From NCBI GenBank assembly GCA_035551935.1, contig DASZMJ010000558.1, positions 1 through 24,150 on the forward strand: 24,150 nucleotides of DNA, read 5' to 3'. This document shows positions 1 to 6,754 of the stretch, piece by piece (position 1 is the first letter of the stretch; each line of letters starts with the position of its first letter). The DNA comes from DASZMJ01 sp035551935. GTDB lineage: Bacteria > Planctomycetota > Planctomycetia > Isosphaerales > Isosphaeraceae. The notes beneath the pieces are model-generated. The model was not told where the DNA came from and ran no database searches. It saw only the letters and a list, made by a program, of their open reading frames with translations. The translations under genes and the position numbers were made by a program.

Positions 1-51
1 ACCGCCCGCCTCTTCATGAGAATAGGAAGAGGCGGGCGGTGCCCACCCTAC
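1..51. repeat. Palindromic intergenic repeat, cut by window start
   Basis: Positions 1-15 and 26-40 form a perfect 15-bp inverted repeat with a 10-nt loop. The right side continues with GCCCACCCTAC, which ends at 51. The matching left end (GTAGGGT...) would lie outside the window. The ACCCTAC terminus is shared with the repeats at 1906-1973 and 10000-10065, so this looks like a related dispersed element. It lies 8 bp beyond the stop codon of the minus-strand UPF0145 gene and could also act as its transcription terminator, although there is no T-tract. Confidence 0.7.
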
Positions 52-58
52 ATGAGCA

Positions 59-1192
59 TTACCCCCGGCTGAGGTCGCGGGCGCGGGCGGCGCCGGGGAC
101 GGGGGGAGGGGCCTCGTCGAAGAAGGTGTCGCGGTCGCGGATGATGGCCTGGGGAAGTAATACGTCGGTCTGGGTGGTGACGTGGGGGTTCTTCTTGATC
201 GCGGTGCCGATGGCCATGATCTCGACGAGGCCGACGCCGATCTCGTAGACGAAGAGCTTGATGCCGATGACGCCGTCGGCGCCGAGGGCCTCGGCCTCGT
301 TGCGGATGTGGGCCAGGCAGTTCTCGCGGGCCTCGTAGACCAGGCGCGTCACCGTGTCGATCTCGCCGCGGCCGAACGACTGGAAGAACGTCGCGATCCC
401 GCCGGCGATCCCGAGCGCGTAGACCGACGTGCCGAGCAGGAGCCGGAACGGCGCATATCCCAGCCGGGTCAGGTTCCAGAGCTCCTCGCCCGTCAGCTCG
501 GATGTGACCGGCCGGTCGAGCTTGCCGAGCGCGGGGTTGTTCGAGGCGGTCCCGACCATCAGCATCTCGCGGACGCCGACGCCGAACGGCAAGATTCGGG
601 TCGTGATGTCCACGACCGCGTTGCAGCCGCGGGTTTCGGCCTCCTGCTCGATCCGCTGGAGCGCGAGGTGCCGCGTGTGGTTGTACATGTCGGAGAATTC
701 TTTGACCTCGCCGCGGCCGAACGTCCGCAGGGCGCCCATGATGCCGCGGCCGACGCCGAGCGAGTAGGCGACGTTGCCGACGACGAAGTGGCGCGGCTCG
801 TAGCCGGAATCGAGCTGGCAGTAGAGGTCCTGGCCCGAGCACGCGGTCGAGAAGAACGGGCCGTGGTAGTCGTTGCCCGTCACCGACGACCCCAACGCGA
901 TGAACTCGACGAGATTGCTGACCATCTTGAGGTCCGACGTCACGCCGGTCAGGCCGTGCGCCTTCTCCTCGGCGGCTTCGTTCTCCAGCCGCGTGATCGC
1001 CGCGTGGCGGCCGTCGGAGATCAGCTCGGTGACGCTGGCGATCTCGCCGCCGGCCAGGGTCTTCAGGCCGCTGGTGAACCCCCGCACCACGCCGAGCGAG
1101 TGGACGCTGTTGCCGACGACGATGTTGCCCGGCGTCCACCCCTTCTGCGCCAGGCAGTAGATCTCATTGCCCGAGAGGCCCGTCAGGATCAT
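59..1192 (-). CDS. Protein with three UPF0145/YbjQ (heavy-metal-binding-like) domains
   Basis: The 377-aa protein is three tandem copies of one ~100-residue domain, at about residues 5-105, 117-217 and 233-333. Each copy starts with a pattern like SGxELYxL...GYxP, followed by GxSVYxLG, then a GRGEIxxxT block, an R..A..RI..EA helix and a VGTA-type end strand. This is the pattern of the UPF0145/YbjQ family, whose members are usually single-domain proteins of ~100 aa. The family's function is not established; 'heavy-metal binding' is only a database name. There is no signal peptide or membrane segment, so it is probably cytoplasmic. I chose the ATG at 1192 because GGGAG lies 8 nt upstream; an ATG at 1207 is possible but lacks a ribosome-binding site. 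The C-terminal ~40 residues are Pro/Arg-rich and probably disordered. It diverges from the downstream dehydratase gene. Confidence 0.85.
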   Translation of the reverse strand: MILTGLSGNEIYCLAQKGWTPGNIVVGNSVHSLGVVRGFTSGLKTLAGGEIASVTELISDGRHAAITRLENEAAEEKAHGLTGVTSDLKMVSNLVEFIALGSSVTGNDYHGPFFSTACSGQDLYCQLDSGYEPRHFVVGNVAYSLGVGRGIMGALRTFGRGEVKEFSDMYNHTRHLALQRIEQEAETRGCNAVVDITTRILPFGVGVREMLMVGTASNNPALGKLDRPVTSELTGEELWNLTRLGYAPFRLLLGTSVYALGIAGGIATFFQSFGRGEIDTVTRLVYEARENCLAHIRNEAEALGADGVIGIKLFVYEIGVGLVEIMAIGTAIKKNPHVTTQTDVLLPQAIIRDRDTFFDEAPPPVPGAARARDLSRG

Positions 1193-1352
1193 CGCCGTCA
1201 CTCCCATCGATCGGGGACCAATTCAACGTCCCCAAGCTGTTCGTCGCCCCCGGGCGATTCTTGCCGACCCCTTGGCACACCGGATGCACTTCTGGCACTC
1301 TAAGGCGCCGGGTTTCCCGGAGCGAGCCGAGGTTCGTGGGCCAGAACGGGTC

Positions 1353-1472
1353 TCGGCTGCCTCTTCCCGACCCGAAGCGCCGGCGAGGGCATCCATCCCC
1401 CCGGCAGGCTTCGGCCGAATCGAAGGGAATGGGACGCCTCGCTTATGCTTCGGGTCGGGAAGAGGCAGCCGA
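1353..1472. repeat. Large inverted repeat (26-bp perfect arms) in the divergent intergenic region
   Basis: Positions 1353-1378 and 1447-1472 are perfect reverse complements (26 bp), separated by 68 nt. Inside, 1383-1388 (GCGAGG) pairs with 1437-1442 (CCTCGC), so the structure can extend. It fills much of the 326-bp gap between the UPF0145 and dehydratase starts and ends 46 bp before the dehydratase ATG. It could be a structured mobile repeat or a 5' leader element. No coding capacity is evident in the gap. Confidence 0.75.
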
Positions 1473-1518
1473 TCCTGGCCCGGGAGCCGCCAACACGTTC
1501 GGACCGGAGGGCAATGCG

Positions 1519-1881
1519 ATGTCCGCCGTCACCGCCGAGGAGTTGATCGCGAAGAAGTGCGGCCCCTGCGAGGGGGGCGTGCCGCCGCTCGCGCCCGAGG
1601 AGGCGTTCGAGCTCGCCCAGGCCACGCCGCAATGGACGATCGCGCCGGACGGTAAGAAGATCAGCCGCCACTGGCGCGTCAAGAACTTCAACGCCGGGAT
1701 CGACTTCTTTAACAGGGTCGCCGCGCTCGCCGAGGAGGAGGGACACCACCCCGACCTCCACCTGACCGGCTATCGCGAGGTCACGGTCGAGTTGACCACC
1801 CACGCCATCGGCGGCCTCTCCGAGAACGACTTCATCCTCGCCGCCAAGATCGACCGCGTGCCGATCGCGGTCAAGTCGTGA
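1519..1881 (+). CDS. Pterin-4a-carbinolamine dehydratase
   Basis: This 120-aa protein matches the 4a-hydroxytetrahydrobiopterin dehydratase family (PhhB/PCD), which dehydrates the carbinolamine formed when aromatic amino acid hydroxylases use tetrahydropterin. The signature is visible: EEEGHHPDLHLTGY with the catalytic His pair, then a distal His in THAIGGLSENDF and the Asp that follows. The N-terminus has KKCGPCEGG, a CxxC-type segment common in bacterial members. The length is normal for the family. The start is the ATG at 1519, with GGAGGG 7 nt upstream. No phenylalanine hydroxylase is adjacent. Some bacterial homologues act instead in molybdopterin or folate-related metabolism, so the partner pathway is unknown here. 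Confidence 0.93.
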   Translation: MSAVTAEELIAKKCGPCEGGVPPLAPEEAFELAQATPQWTIAPDGKKISRHWRVKNFNAGIDFFNRVAALAEEEGHHPDLHLTGYREVTVELTTHAIGGLSENDFILAAKIDRVPIAVKS

Positions 1882-1905
1882 GGTGCGATCACCCGAACGC
1901 TCCTC

Positions 1906-1973
1906 GTAGGGTCCGCTCTTGCGGACCATCCTCTTATCATCGAATGAAGATGGTCCGCAAGAGCGGGCCCTAC
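1906..1973. repeat. REP-doublet (REPIN-like) repeat, copy A
   Basis: Arms 1906-1930 and 1949-1973 are inverted copies with one G-T wobble, separated by 18 nt. Each arm is itself a small hairpin: GGTCCGC-TCTT-GCGGACC on the left and GGTCCGC-AAGA-GCGGGCC on the right. The element starts GTAGGG and ends CCCTAC. A second copy with the same arms is at 10000-10065. Two REP-type hairpins in inverted orientation is the architecture called REPIN/BIME. It sits between the dehydratase stop and the polX start. Confidence 0.85.
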
Positions 1974-2011
1974 GGAGATTCGCCTTCCAGGCGAGGGGAA
2001 GACGATCATCG

Positions 2012-3745
2012 ATGGACACCAATCAGGTCGCGCGCGTCCTGGACGAGATGGGGACCCTGCTCGAGGTCCGCGGCGAGAACGCCTTCCGCTGCCGCGCCTA
2101 TCACAACGCGGCGCAGGCCTTGCGTACGCTCCCCGACGACCTCTCGGAGATGATCGCCGACGGCAGCCTCGGCGACGTGCCGGGCATCGGCGAGACGATG
2201 CTCGAGAAGATCACGCAACTGGTCACGACCGGCCACCTGCCGGCCTTCGAGGCGTTGAAGGCCGAGACGCCCCCGGGCCTGGTGGCGCTCCTCAGAATCC
2301 CGGGACTCGGGCCGAAGAAGATCAAGACCCTGCGCGATGAGCTGAAGATCGCGGGGCTGGCCGACCTCCGCGCCGCGGCCGAGGCGGGGAAGGTCGCCAA
2401 GCTCAAGGGGTTCGGAGGGAAGACCGAGGCGGCGATCCTCGAGGGGCTCGACTTCGTCGAGTCGGTCGGCGACCGCATCCTCCAGAGCAAGGCGCGGCGG
2501 CTCGTCGCGCCGATCTTCGAGGCGGTGAAGCTCCAGAAGGGCGTGAACCGCGCCGAGGTCTGCGGCAGCCTGCGCCGCCGGGTCGAGACGATCGGCGACC
2601 TCGACATCCTCTTCAGCGCGAAGAACCCGAAGCCGGTGATCGACCGCTTCGTCGCGCTGCCCGACGTCGCGAAGGTGCTCGCGCACGGGCCGACGAAGGC
2701 GAGCGTCCGGCTCGAAGGGGGCGTCCAATGCGACCTGCGCGGGGTCGACGACGAGCAGTTCCCGCTCGCGCTGCACTACTTCACGGGCTCGAAGGCCCAT
2801 AACATCGCGATGCGACGCCGGGCCCTCGACCGCGGCTGGAAGCTGAGCGAGTACGGCCTCGAGGGGCCCAACGGCCCGATCCCGGCGCGCGACGAGGCCG
2901 AGCTGTTCCGGGCCCTCGGCCTGTCCTACATCCCCCCCGAGCTGCGCGAGGACGTCGGCGAGATCGAGGCGGCCGAGAAGGGCGAGCTGCCGGAACTCGT
3001 CGACCTCGACGACCTGACCGGCACCTTCCATTGCCACACCGACTGGAGCGACGGCGCCGCCACGATCGAGGAGATGGCCGCGGCCGCCCGCGCCCTGGGG
3101 TTGAAGTACCTCGGCATCGCCGACCACTCGCGCTCGGCCGGCTACGCCGGTGGCCTCAGCGTCGACCGCGTGAAGGCCCAGTGGGAGGCGATCGACGCCA
3201 TCAACGAACAGTACGGCAAGAGCTTTCATATTTTCAAGGGGACCGAGTGCGACATCCTCGCCGACGGCGCGCTCGACTTCCCGGAGAAGATTCTGGAGGG
3301 ATTTGATTATGTCGTGGCGAGTGTCCACTCGCAGTTCAAGCTCGGCCGCGAGGCGATGACGGCGCGGGTGGTCCGGGCGGCCCGACATCCCCGGGTCACG
3401 ATGCTGGGGCACCCGACGGGCCGGCTCCTGCTGGCCCGCGACGCCTACGCGATCGACCTCGACGCGGTGCTCGCCGCGGCGGCCGAGGCCGGCACGATCG
3501 TCGAGATCAACGCCGACCCGCACCGGCTCGACCTCGACTCGCTCCAGGCCCGCCGCGCCCGGGCGCTCGGCGTCCGGATCGCGATCAACCCCGACGCCCA
3601 CTCCACCGGCGGCCTGGCCAACCTCGACTACGGGATCGGCGTCGCCCGCCGCGCCGGCCTGGGCCCGGCCGACGTCTTCAACGCCCAGACGCCCGCCCGC
3701 ATCGCCGCGGCCCTGAAGGCCGGCAAGTCCCCCAAAGGACGCTAA
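2012..3745 (+). CDS. polX: DNA polymerase/3'-5' exonuclease PolX
   Basis: This 577-aa protein has the full bacterial PolX layout. It has an N-terminal helix-hairpin-helix region (about 1-150, with VPGIGETM and IPGLGPKK), a family X polymerase core and a C-terminal PHP phosphoesterase domain. The polymerase motif GSLRRRVETIGDLDIL carries metal-binding Asp196 and Asp198; a third Asp is at 241, and the nucleotide-binding YFTGS is at 256-260. The PHP metal ligands are present: HCH at 340-342, DH at 371-372, Glu412, His439, His467, and Asp528/His530. Family members act in gap filling and base-excision repair with 3'-5' exonuclease activity. I chose the ATG at 2012 because GAGGGGAA precedes it and family homology begins there; an upstream in-frame ATG at 1919 would translate the REP repeat. 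Confidence 0.96.
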   Translation: MDTNQVARVLDEMGTLLEVRGENAFRCRAYHNAAQALRTLPDDLSEMIADGSLGDVPGIGETMLEKITQLVTTGHLPAFEALKAETPPGLVALLRIPGLGPKKIKTLRDELKIAGLADLRAAAEAGKVAKLKGFGGKTEAAILEGLDFVESVGDRILQSKARRLVAPIFEAVKLQKGVNRAEVCGSLRRRVETIGDLDILFSAKNPKPVIDRFVALPDVAKVLAHGPTKASVRLEGGVQCDLRGVDDEQFPLALHYFTGSKAHNIAMRRRALDRGWKLSEYGLEGPNGPIPARDEAELFRALGLSYIPPELREDVGEIEAAEKGELPELVDLDDLTGTFHCHTDWSDGAATIEEMAAAARALGLKYLGIADHSRSAGYAGGLSVDRVKAQWEAIDAINEQYGKSFHIFKGTECDILADGALDFPEKILEGFDYVVASVHSQFKLGREAMTARVVRAARHPRVTMLGHPTGRLLLARDAYAIDLDAVLAAAAEAGTIVEINADPHRLDLDSLQARRARALGVRIAINPDAHSTGGLANLDYGIGVARRAGLGPADVFNAQTPARIAAALKAGKSPKGR

Positions 3746-3779
3746 ACCGCGGGTTTGCGAACGGCCGCCGGCCCGCCCC

Positions 3780-3807
3780 TTGCGGGCATCCTGGTGCCTC
3801 CTATAAT
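3780..3807 (+). promoter_or_regulatory. Sigma-70-type promoter for the DUF2203 gene
   Basis: TTGCGG (3780-3785), a 16-bp spacer and a perfect TATAAT (3802-3807) lie 100 bp upstream of the DUF2203 start and just after polX. Such an AT-rich -10 box stands out in this GC-rich sequence. It suggests the gene is transcribed independently of polX. Confidence 0.6.
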
Positions 3808-3907
3808 AAGAGTGGCGGGGGCTGCATGATATCATCCCGCGCGGCCGTGGGGGGCGGGCTCGGGGCCGTCGCGGGACGTGGTCGCGGAGCGGGGAGGGTC
3901 GAATCCG

Positions 3908-4363
3908 ATGGCGCAACTCAAGTCGGTCGCGGCGAAGCCGAGGTACTTCACCGTCGAGGAAGCCAACCGCGCGTTGCCGCTGGTGCGGGCCATCGCCGGC
4001 GACATCGCCCGCCAGACCCGCACGGTCATCGACCTGCGGGAACGCCTGGCGTCCTTGCACCGCGACCAGCGCCGTCGGCCGGCCGCCGACCTGTACTCCG
4101 AGGAGCTCGCCCAGTTCCAGCAGGAGCTCGAGTCCGAGGAGGCCAAGCTCCAGACTTACCTCGAGGAGCTCGAGGGGCTCGGCGTCGTCCCCAACGGGCC
4201 GCTCGAGGGGCTCTGCGACTTCCCGAGCCTCCGCGACGGCCGCGAGGTCTACCTCTGCTGGAAGCTCGGCGAGCCCGAGGTGCTCCACTGGCACGAGAAG
4301 TCGGCCGGGTTCGCCGGCCGCCAGCCCCTGACCGCCCCCCGGACGAGCCCGCGGTCGCGCTGA
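3908..4363 (+). CDS. DUF2203 family protein
   Basis: This 151-aa protein matches DUF2203, a family of unknown function found in Actinobacteria, Planctomycetes and others. Recognisable parts are the N-terminal YFTVEEANRALPLVRAI, a long central helix likely to form a coiled coil (about 30-95, rich in Glu, Gln and Leu), and the C-terminal block DFPSLRDGREVYLCWKLGEP followed by HWHEKSAGFAGRQPL, the strongest family signature. I chose the ATG at 3908 because GGGGAGGG lies about 9 nt upstream; an in-frame start at 3878 is less likely. The gene converges with the DUF429 gene, leaving only 16 bp between their stops. Confidence 0.88.
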   Translation: MAQLKSVAAKPRYFTVEEANRALPLVRAIAGDIARQTRTVIDLRERLASLHRDQRRRPAADLYSEELAQFQQELESEEAKLQTYLEELEGLGVVPNGPLEGLCDFPSLRDGREVYLCWKLGEPEVLHWHEKSAGFAGRQPLTAPRTSPRSR

Positions 4364-4379
4364 ACGATGGTTGGATCTC

Positions 4380-5093
4380 TCATGGATCGATACCGAGGTG
4401 ATGTCGCCACGCGCCCGGATCGGGGTCGGCGCCGAGGTCGGGGATCGTCATGAGACCCTCCTCGGCGAGCCCGACGGCGCGGGCCTGGCCGAGCCTCCAG
4501 CACAGGGCCGTCAGGGCGCAGGCGACGGCGTCGAGCTGATGCTCGGTCGCCTTGGGGTGGTTCAGGCCCGGTACCCAGGCCCTCAAGGCCCGCTGGATCC
4601 GGCGGCGGCCGGCCGGCGTCCGCTTGCCCGAGCAGGGCAGGCCGAGCAGCCGCAAGGTCGCGAACGGATAGACCTCCAGCGGCTCGCAGCCCCGCGCGCG
4701 GAGGGCCGTCGCGATCCGCATGCCGCGGCGGGCGAGCACCTTGAGCAAGGCCGTCGCCAGCGTCGGGATGCCCATCCGGGCCAGCTCGCGCTCGAGCTGC
4801 CGGCTCCGGGTCCCGGGGTCGTGGCGACAACGGCAGTCGTCGTCGAGGCAGCAACGGCCGAGGGGCCGGGTCAACGGCGCGTTGATCGCGACCGTCCCCC
4901 AGCGGCCGGCCACGTCGGCAAAGGCCAGGACCTCCTCGTCGGTCCTCGCCGTCGCGAGCACGTCCAGCCGCCCGCCGCGAAGGACGGCCACGCCCGACTC
5001 CCGCTCCGGCACCCCGGCCAGGTCGATCCCCACGCAGACCCCCGGCCGCCGAGGCCGACGTCTCGATCTCGAAGCGGGTGCACCTTGGTACAT
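4380..5093 (-). CDS. DUF429 family protein (predicted RNase H-like nuclease)
   Basis: This 237-aa protein resembles DUF429, a family predicted to have an RNase H-like fold but without a firmly assigned reaction. Typical elements are the first strand with the acidic residue (VGIDLAG), AINAPLT near residue 70, VYPFATLRLLG near 140, and the C-terminal helix KATEHQLDAVACALTALCW, whose Asp would complete the acidic site. A short cysteine-rich segment (RCCLDDDCRC) around residues 80-90 could bind a metal. The gene lies 33 bp downstream of the metallophosphoesterase on the same strand, so they may be co-transcribed. The start is uncertain: the Arg-rich first ~17 residues may not belong to the protein. 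Confidence 0.78.
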   Translation of the reverse strand: MYQGAPASRSRRRPRRPGVCVGIDLAGVPERESGVAVLRGGRLDVLATARTDEEVLAFADVAGRWGTVAINAPLTRPLGRCCLDDDCRCRHDPGTRSRQLERELARMGIPTLATALLKVLARRGMRIATALRARGCEPLEVYPFATLRLLGLPCSGKRTPAGRRRIQRALRAWVPGLNHPKATEHQLDAVACALTALCWRLGQARAVGLAEEGLMTIPDLGADPDPGAWRHHLGIDP

Positions 5094-5126
5094 CCGTCCA
5101 GATTAACACGGCTCGACTCTCTCCGG

Positions 5127-5819
5127 CTATCGATCTTGTCCGGTGATGGTGGCGATGCGGAGCGGCCGGAAGCCGATCGCGTCGGCGGCGACGAGGTGAT
5201 AGCGGACCCCGTGGACGGCCCCCTGGACGGCCATCGACCACTGGCCGATGCTGTGGAGGTGGCCGTAGACGCATGCCGAGACGCCGGCGGCTTCGAACCG
5301 CTCGACGCAAGGGCCGGGTCGGCCGTGCGCGTCGAACGGCGGGAAGTGCCAGAGGAGGTAGAGGGGTTGGCCGGCATCGCGCAGGGATCGGGCGTGCGCG
5401 AGGGCGCGGTCGAGCTCGGCCAGGGCGGCGGCGGGATCGGGGTCGTCGGCGGGGACGCCCCGGGCGCCGCAGACGACGAGGCCGCGGGTCGCAATCGCGT
5501 CGCCGCCGACGGCCGCTTGCGAGCGGCGGAGCATCGGCCGGATACGATCGACGCCGTTCCACCAATGGTCGTGGTTGCCCGGGGAGAGGACCTTGGTGCC
5601 CGGCAGGCGGTCGAGCCAGGCGAGGTCGGCCTGGAGGTCGCGGTGGTTGCGGGCCATCGAGATGTCGCCGGGCAGGAGGACGACGTCGCCCGGCCCGACC
5701 GCCGCCCGCCATTGCCGCTCGATCCGGTCGACATGCTCGCACCAGCGCCCGGCGAAGCGTTCGCGCCCCTCGGGCCGGGCATGCGAGAGGTGCAGGTCGG
5801 AGATCGCCCAGACGTCCAT
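5127..5819 (-). CDS. Metallophosphoesterase
   Basis: This 230-aa calcineurin-like phosphoesterase carries the five family motifs: DLHLSH near the N-terminus (DxH), GDISMAR (GDxx), GNHDHWW (GNHD), WHFPPF, and YGHLHS at the C-terminus (GHxH). These residues bind a dinuclear metal centre for phosphoester hydrolysis; the substrate cannot be read from sequence. It resembles the YkuE/YmdB-like cytoplasmic group and has no signal peptide. I chose the ATG at 5819 because GAGGGGG lies about 8 nt upstream; the same frame is open for 120 more codons, but that part overlaps the divergent DUF2071 gene. It is probably transcribed with the DUF429 gene. Confidence 0.88.
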   Translation of the reverse strand: MDVWAISDLHLSHARPEGRERFAGRWCEHVDRIERQWRAAVGPGDVVLLPGDISMARNHRDLQADLAWLDRLPGTKVLSPGNHDHWWNGVDRIRPMLRRSQAAVGGDAIATRGLVVCGARGVPADDPDPAAALAELDRALAHARSLRDAGQPLYLLWHFPPFDAHGRPGPCVERFEAAGVSACVYGHLHSIGQWSMAVQGAVHGVRYHLVAADAIGFRPLRIATITGQDR

Positions 5820-5901
5820 CCGATCGTCCCCCTCGCCGTTGCGGCGGGCCGGCCCGTCTGCCAGAATGGGCGGGGAACGGCCCAGGTTTTCCTTGACGCC
5901 C

Positions 5902-6702
5902 ATGACGATCATACCCCGAGCCGTCAACGACCCGATCGACCGCCTCGCGCCGACCCGGCCGCCGCGCGCGTGGAGCGTCATGCGCCAACGCTGGGCCGCC
6001 CTGCTGTTCCTCCACTGGGAGGTCGAGCCCGACGCGCTCCGGAGCCTCCTGCCTCCCGGCCTCGAACTCGACACGTTCGAGGGCCGGGCCTTCGTCGGCC
6101 TCGTGCCGTTCACGATGACCGGCGTCCGGCCGAGGCCCCTGCCGGCGGTCCCCGGGCTGTCGAGCTTCCATGAGGTCAACGTCCGGACTTATGTCCATTA
6201 TCGTGGCCAGGGTCCCGGCGTCTGGTTCTTCAGCCTCGACGCGGCCAATGCGGTCGCGGTCAAGCTGGCGCGATGGTCGTATCACCTCCCGTATTATCAC
6301 GCGGCGATGACGCTCGACCCGACCGACCGCGACATCCAGGCCGCGTTGGATCGCGGCGAGTCGCCGACGATCGACTTCGCCTCGGAGCGACTGGCCCCCG
6401 GCCCGAGGCCGGCGTCGTGCCGCGTCCGCTACCGCCCCGAGGGGACGCCCCGGCCCGCGCCGTCGGGGACGCTGGAACATTTTCTGATCGAAAGATATCT
6501 CCTCTACGCCTGCGCCGACGGCCGGCTCTACCGGGGGCGCGTCCATCACCCTCCCTACCCCGTGCAGTCGGCCCGCGTCGAGGCGCTCGACGAGACCCTC
6601 GTGGCCGCCGCGGGCGTCGCCCGGCCGGCGACCGAGCCCCTGGGCCACTTCGCCCGCGAGGTTCGCGTGCGGGTCTACCCCCTCCGGCGCCTCGACGGCT
6701 AA
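5902..6702 (+). CDS. DUF2071 family protein (YqjF-like)
   Basis: This 266-aa protein matches DUF2071. Family hallmarks are VMRQRWAALLFLHWEV, followed by LRSLLPPGLELDTFEGRAFV and VPFTMTGVRPRPLP, then SSFHEVNVRTYVHY and GVWFFSLDAA. The fold is related to acetoacetate decarboxylase-like proteins, but the family has no proven activity; B. subtilis YqjF is a stress-related member. There is no signal peptide. The start at 5902 keeps the usual ~25-residue lead before the conserved MRQRW; a later ATG at 5980 begins inside that motif. It diverges from the metallophosphoesterase across 82 bp. Confidence 0.88.
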   Translation: MTIIPRAVNDPIDRLAPTRPPRAWSVMRQRWAALLFLHWEVEPDALRSLLPPGLELDTFEGRAFVGLVPFTMTGVRPRPLPAVPGLSSFHEVNVRTYVHYRGQGPGVWFFSLDAANAVAVKLARWSYHLPYYHAAMTLDPTDRDIQAALDRGESPTIDFASERLAPGPRPASCRVRYRPEGTPRPAPSGTLEHFLIERYLLYACADGRLYRGRVHHPPYPVQSARVEALDETLVAAAGVARPATEPLGHFAREVRVRVYPLRRLDG

Positions 6703-6754
6703 TCGAACCTCTCGACGATTCCCCCGGAACCCGCCCACCAGGACCCCGGACACC

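Noticed and set aside
1919..2011. Upstream in-frame start for polX
   Set aside because: It would translate the REP repeat and lacks a ribosome-binding site; the ATG at 2012 has one and matches the family start.
2006..4294. Long minus-strand open frame (762 codons) opposite polX
   Set aside because: It mirrors polX in a GC-rich region, is full of Arg/Leu/Glu/Val repeats, and has no recognisable domain or ribosome-binding site. It is a shadow of the real gene.
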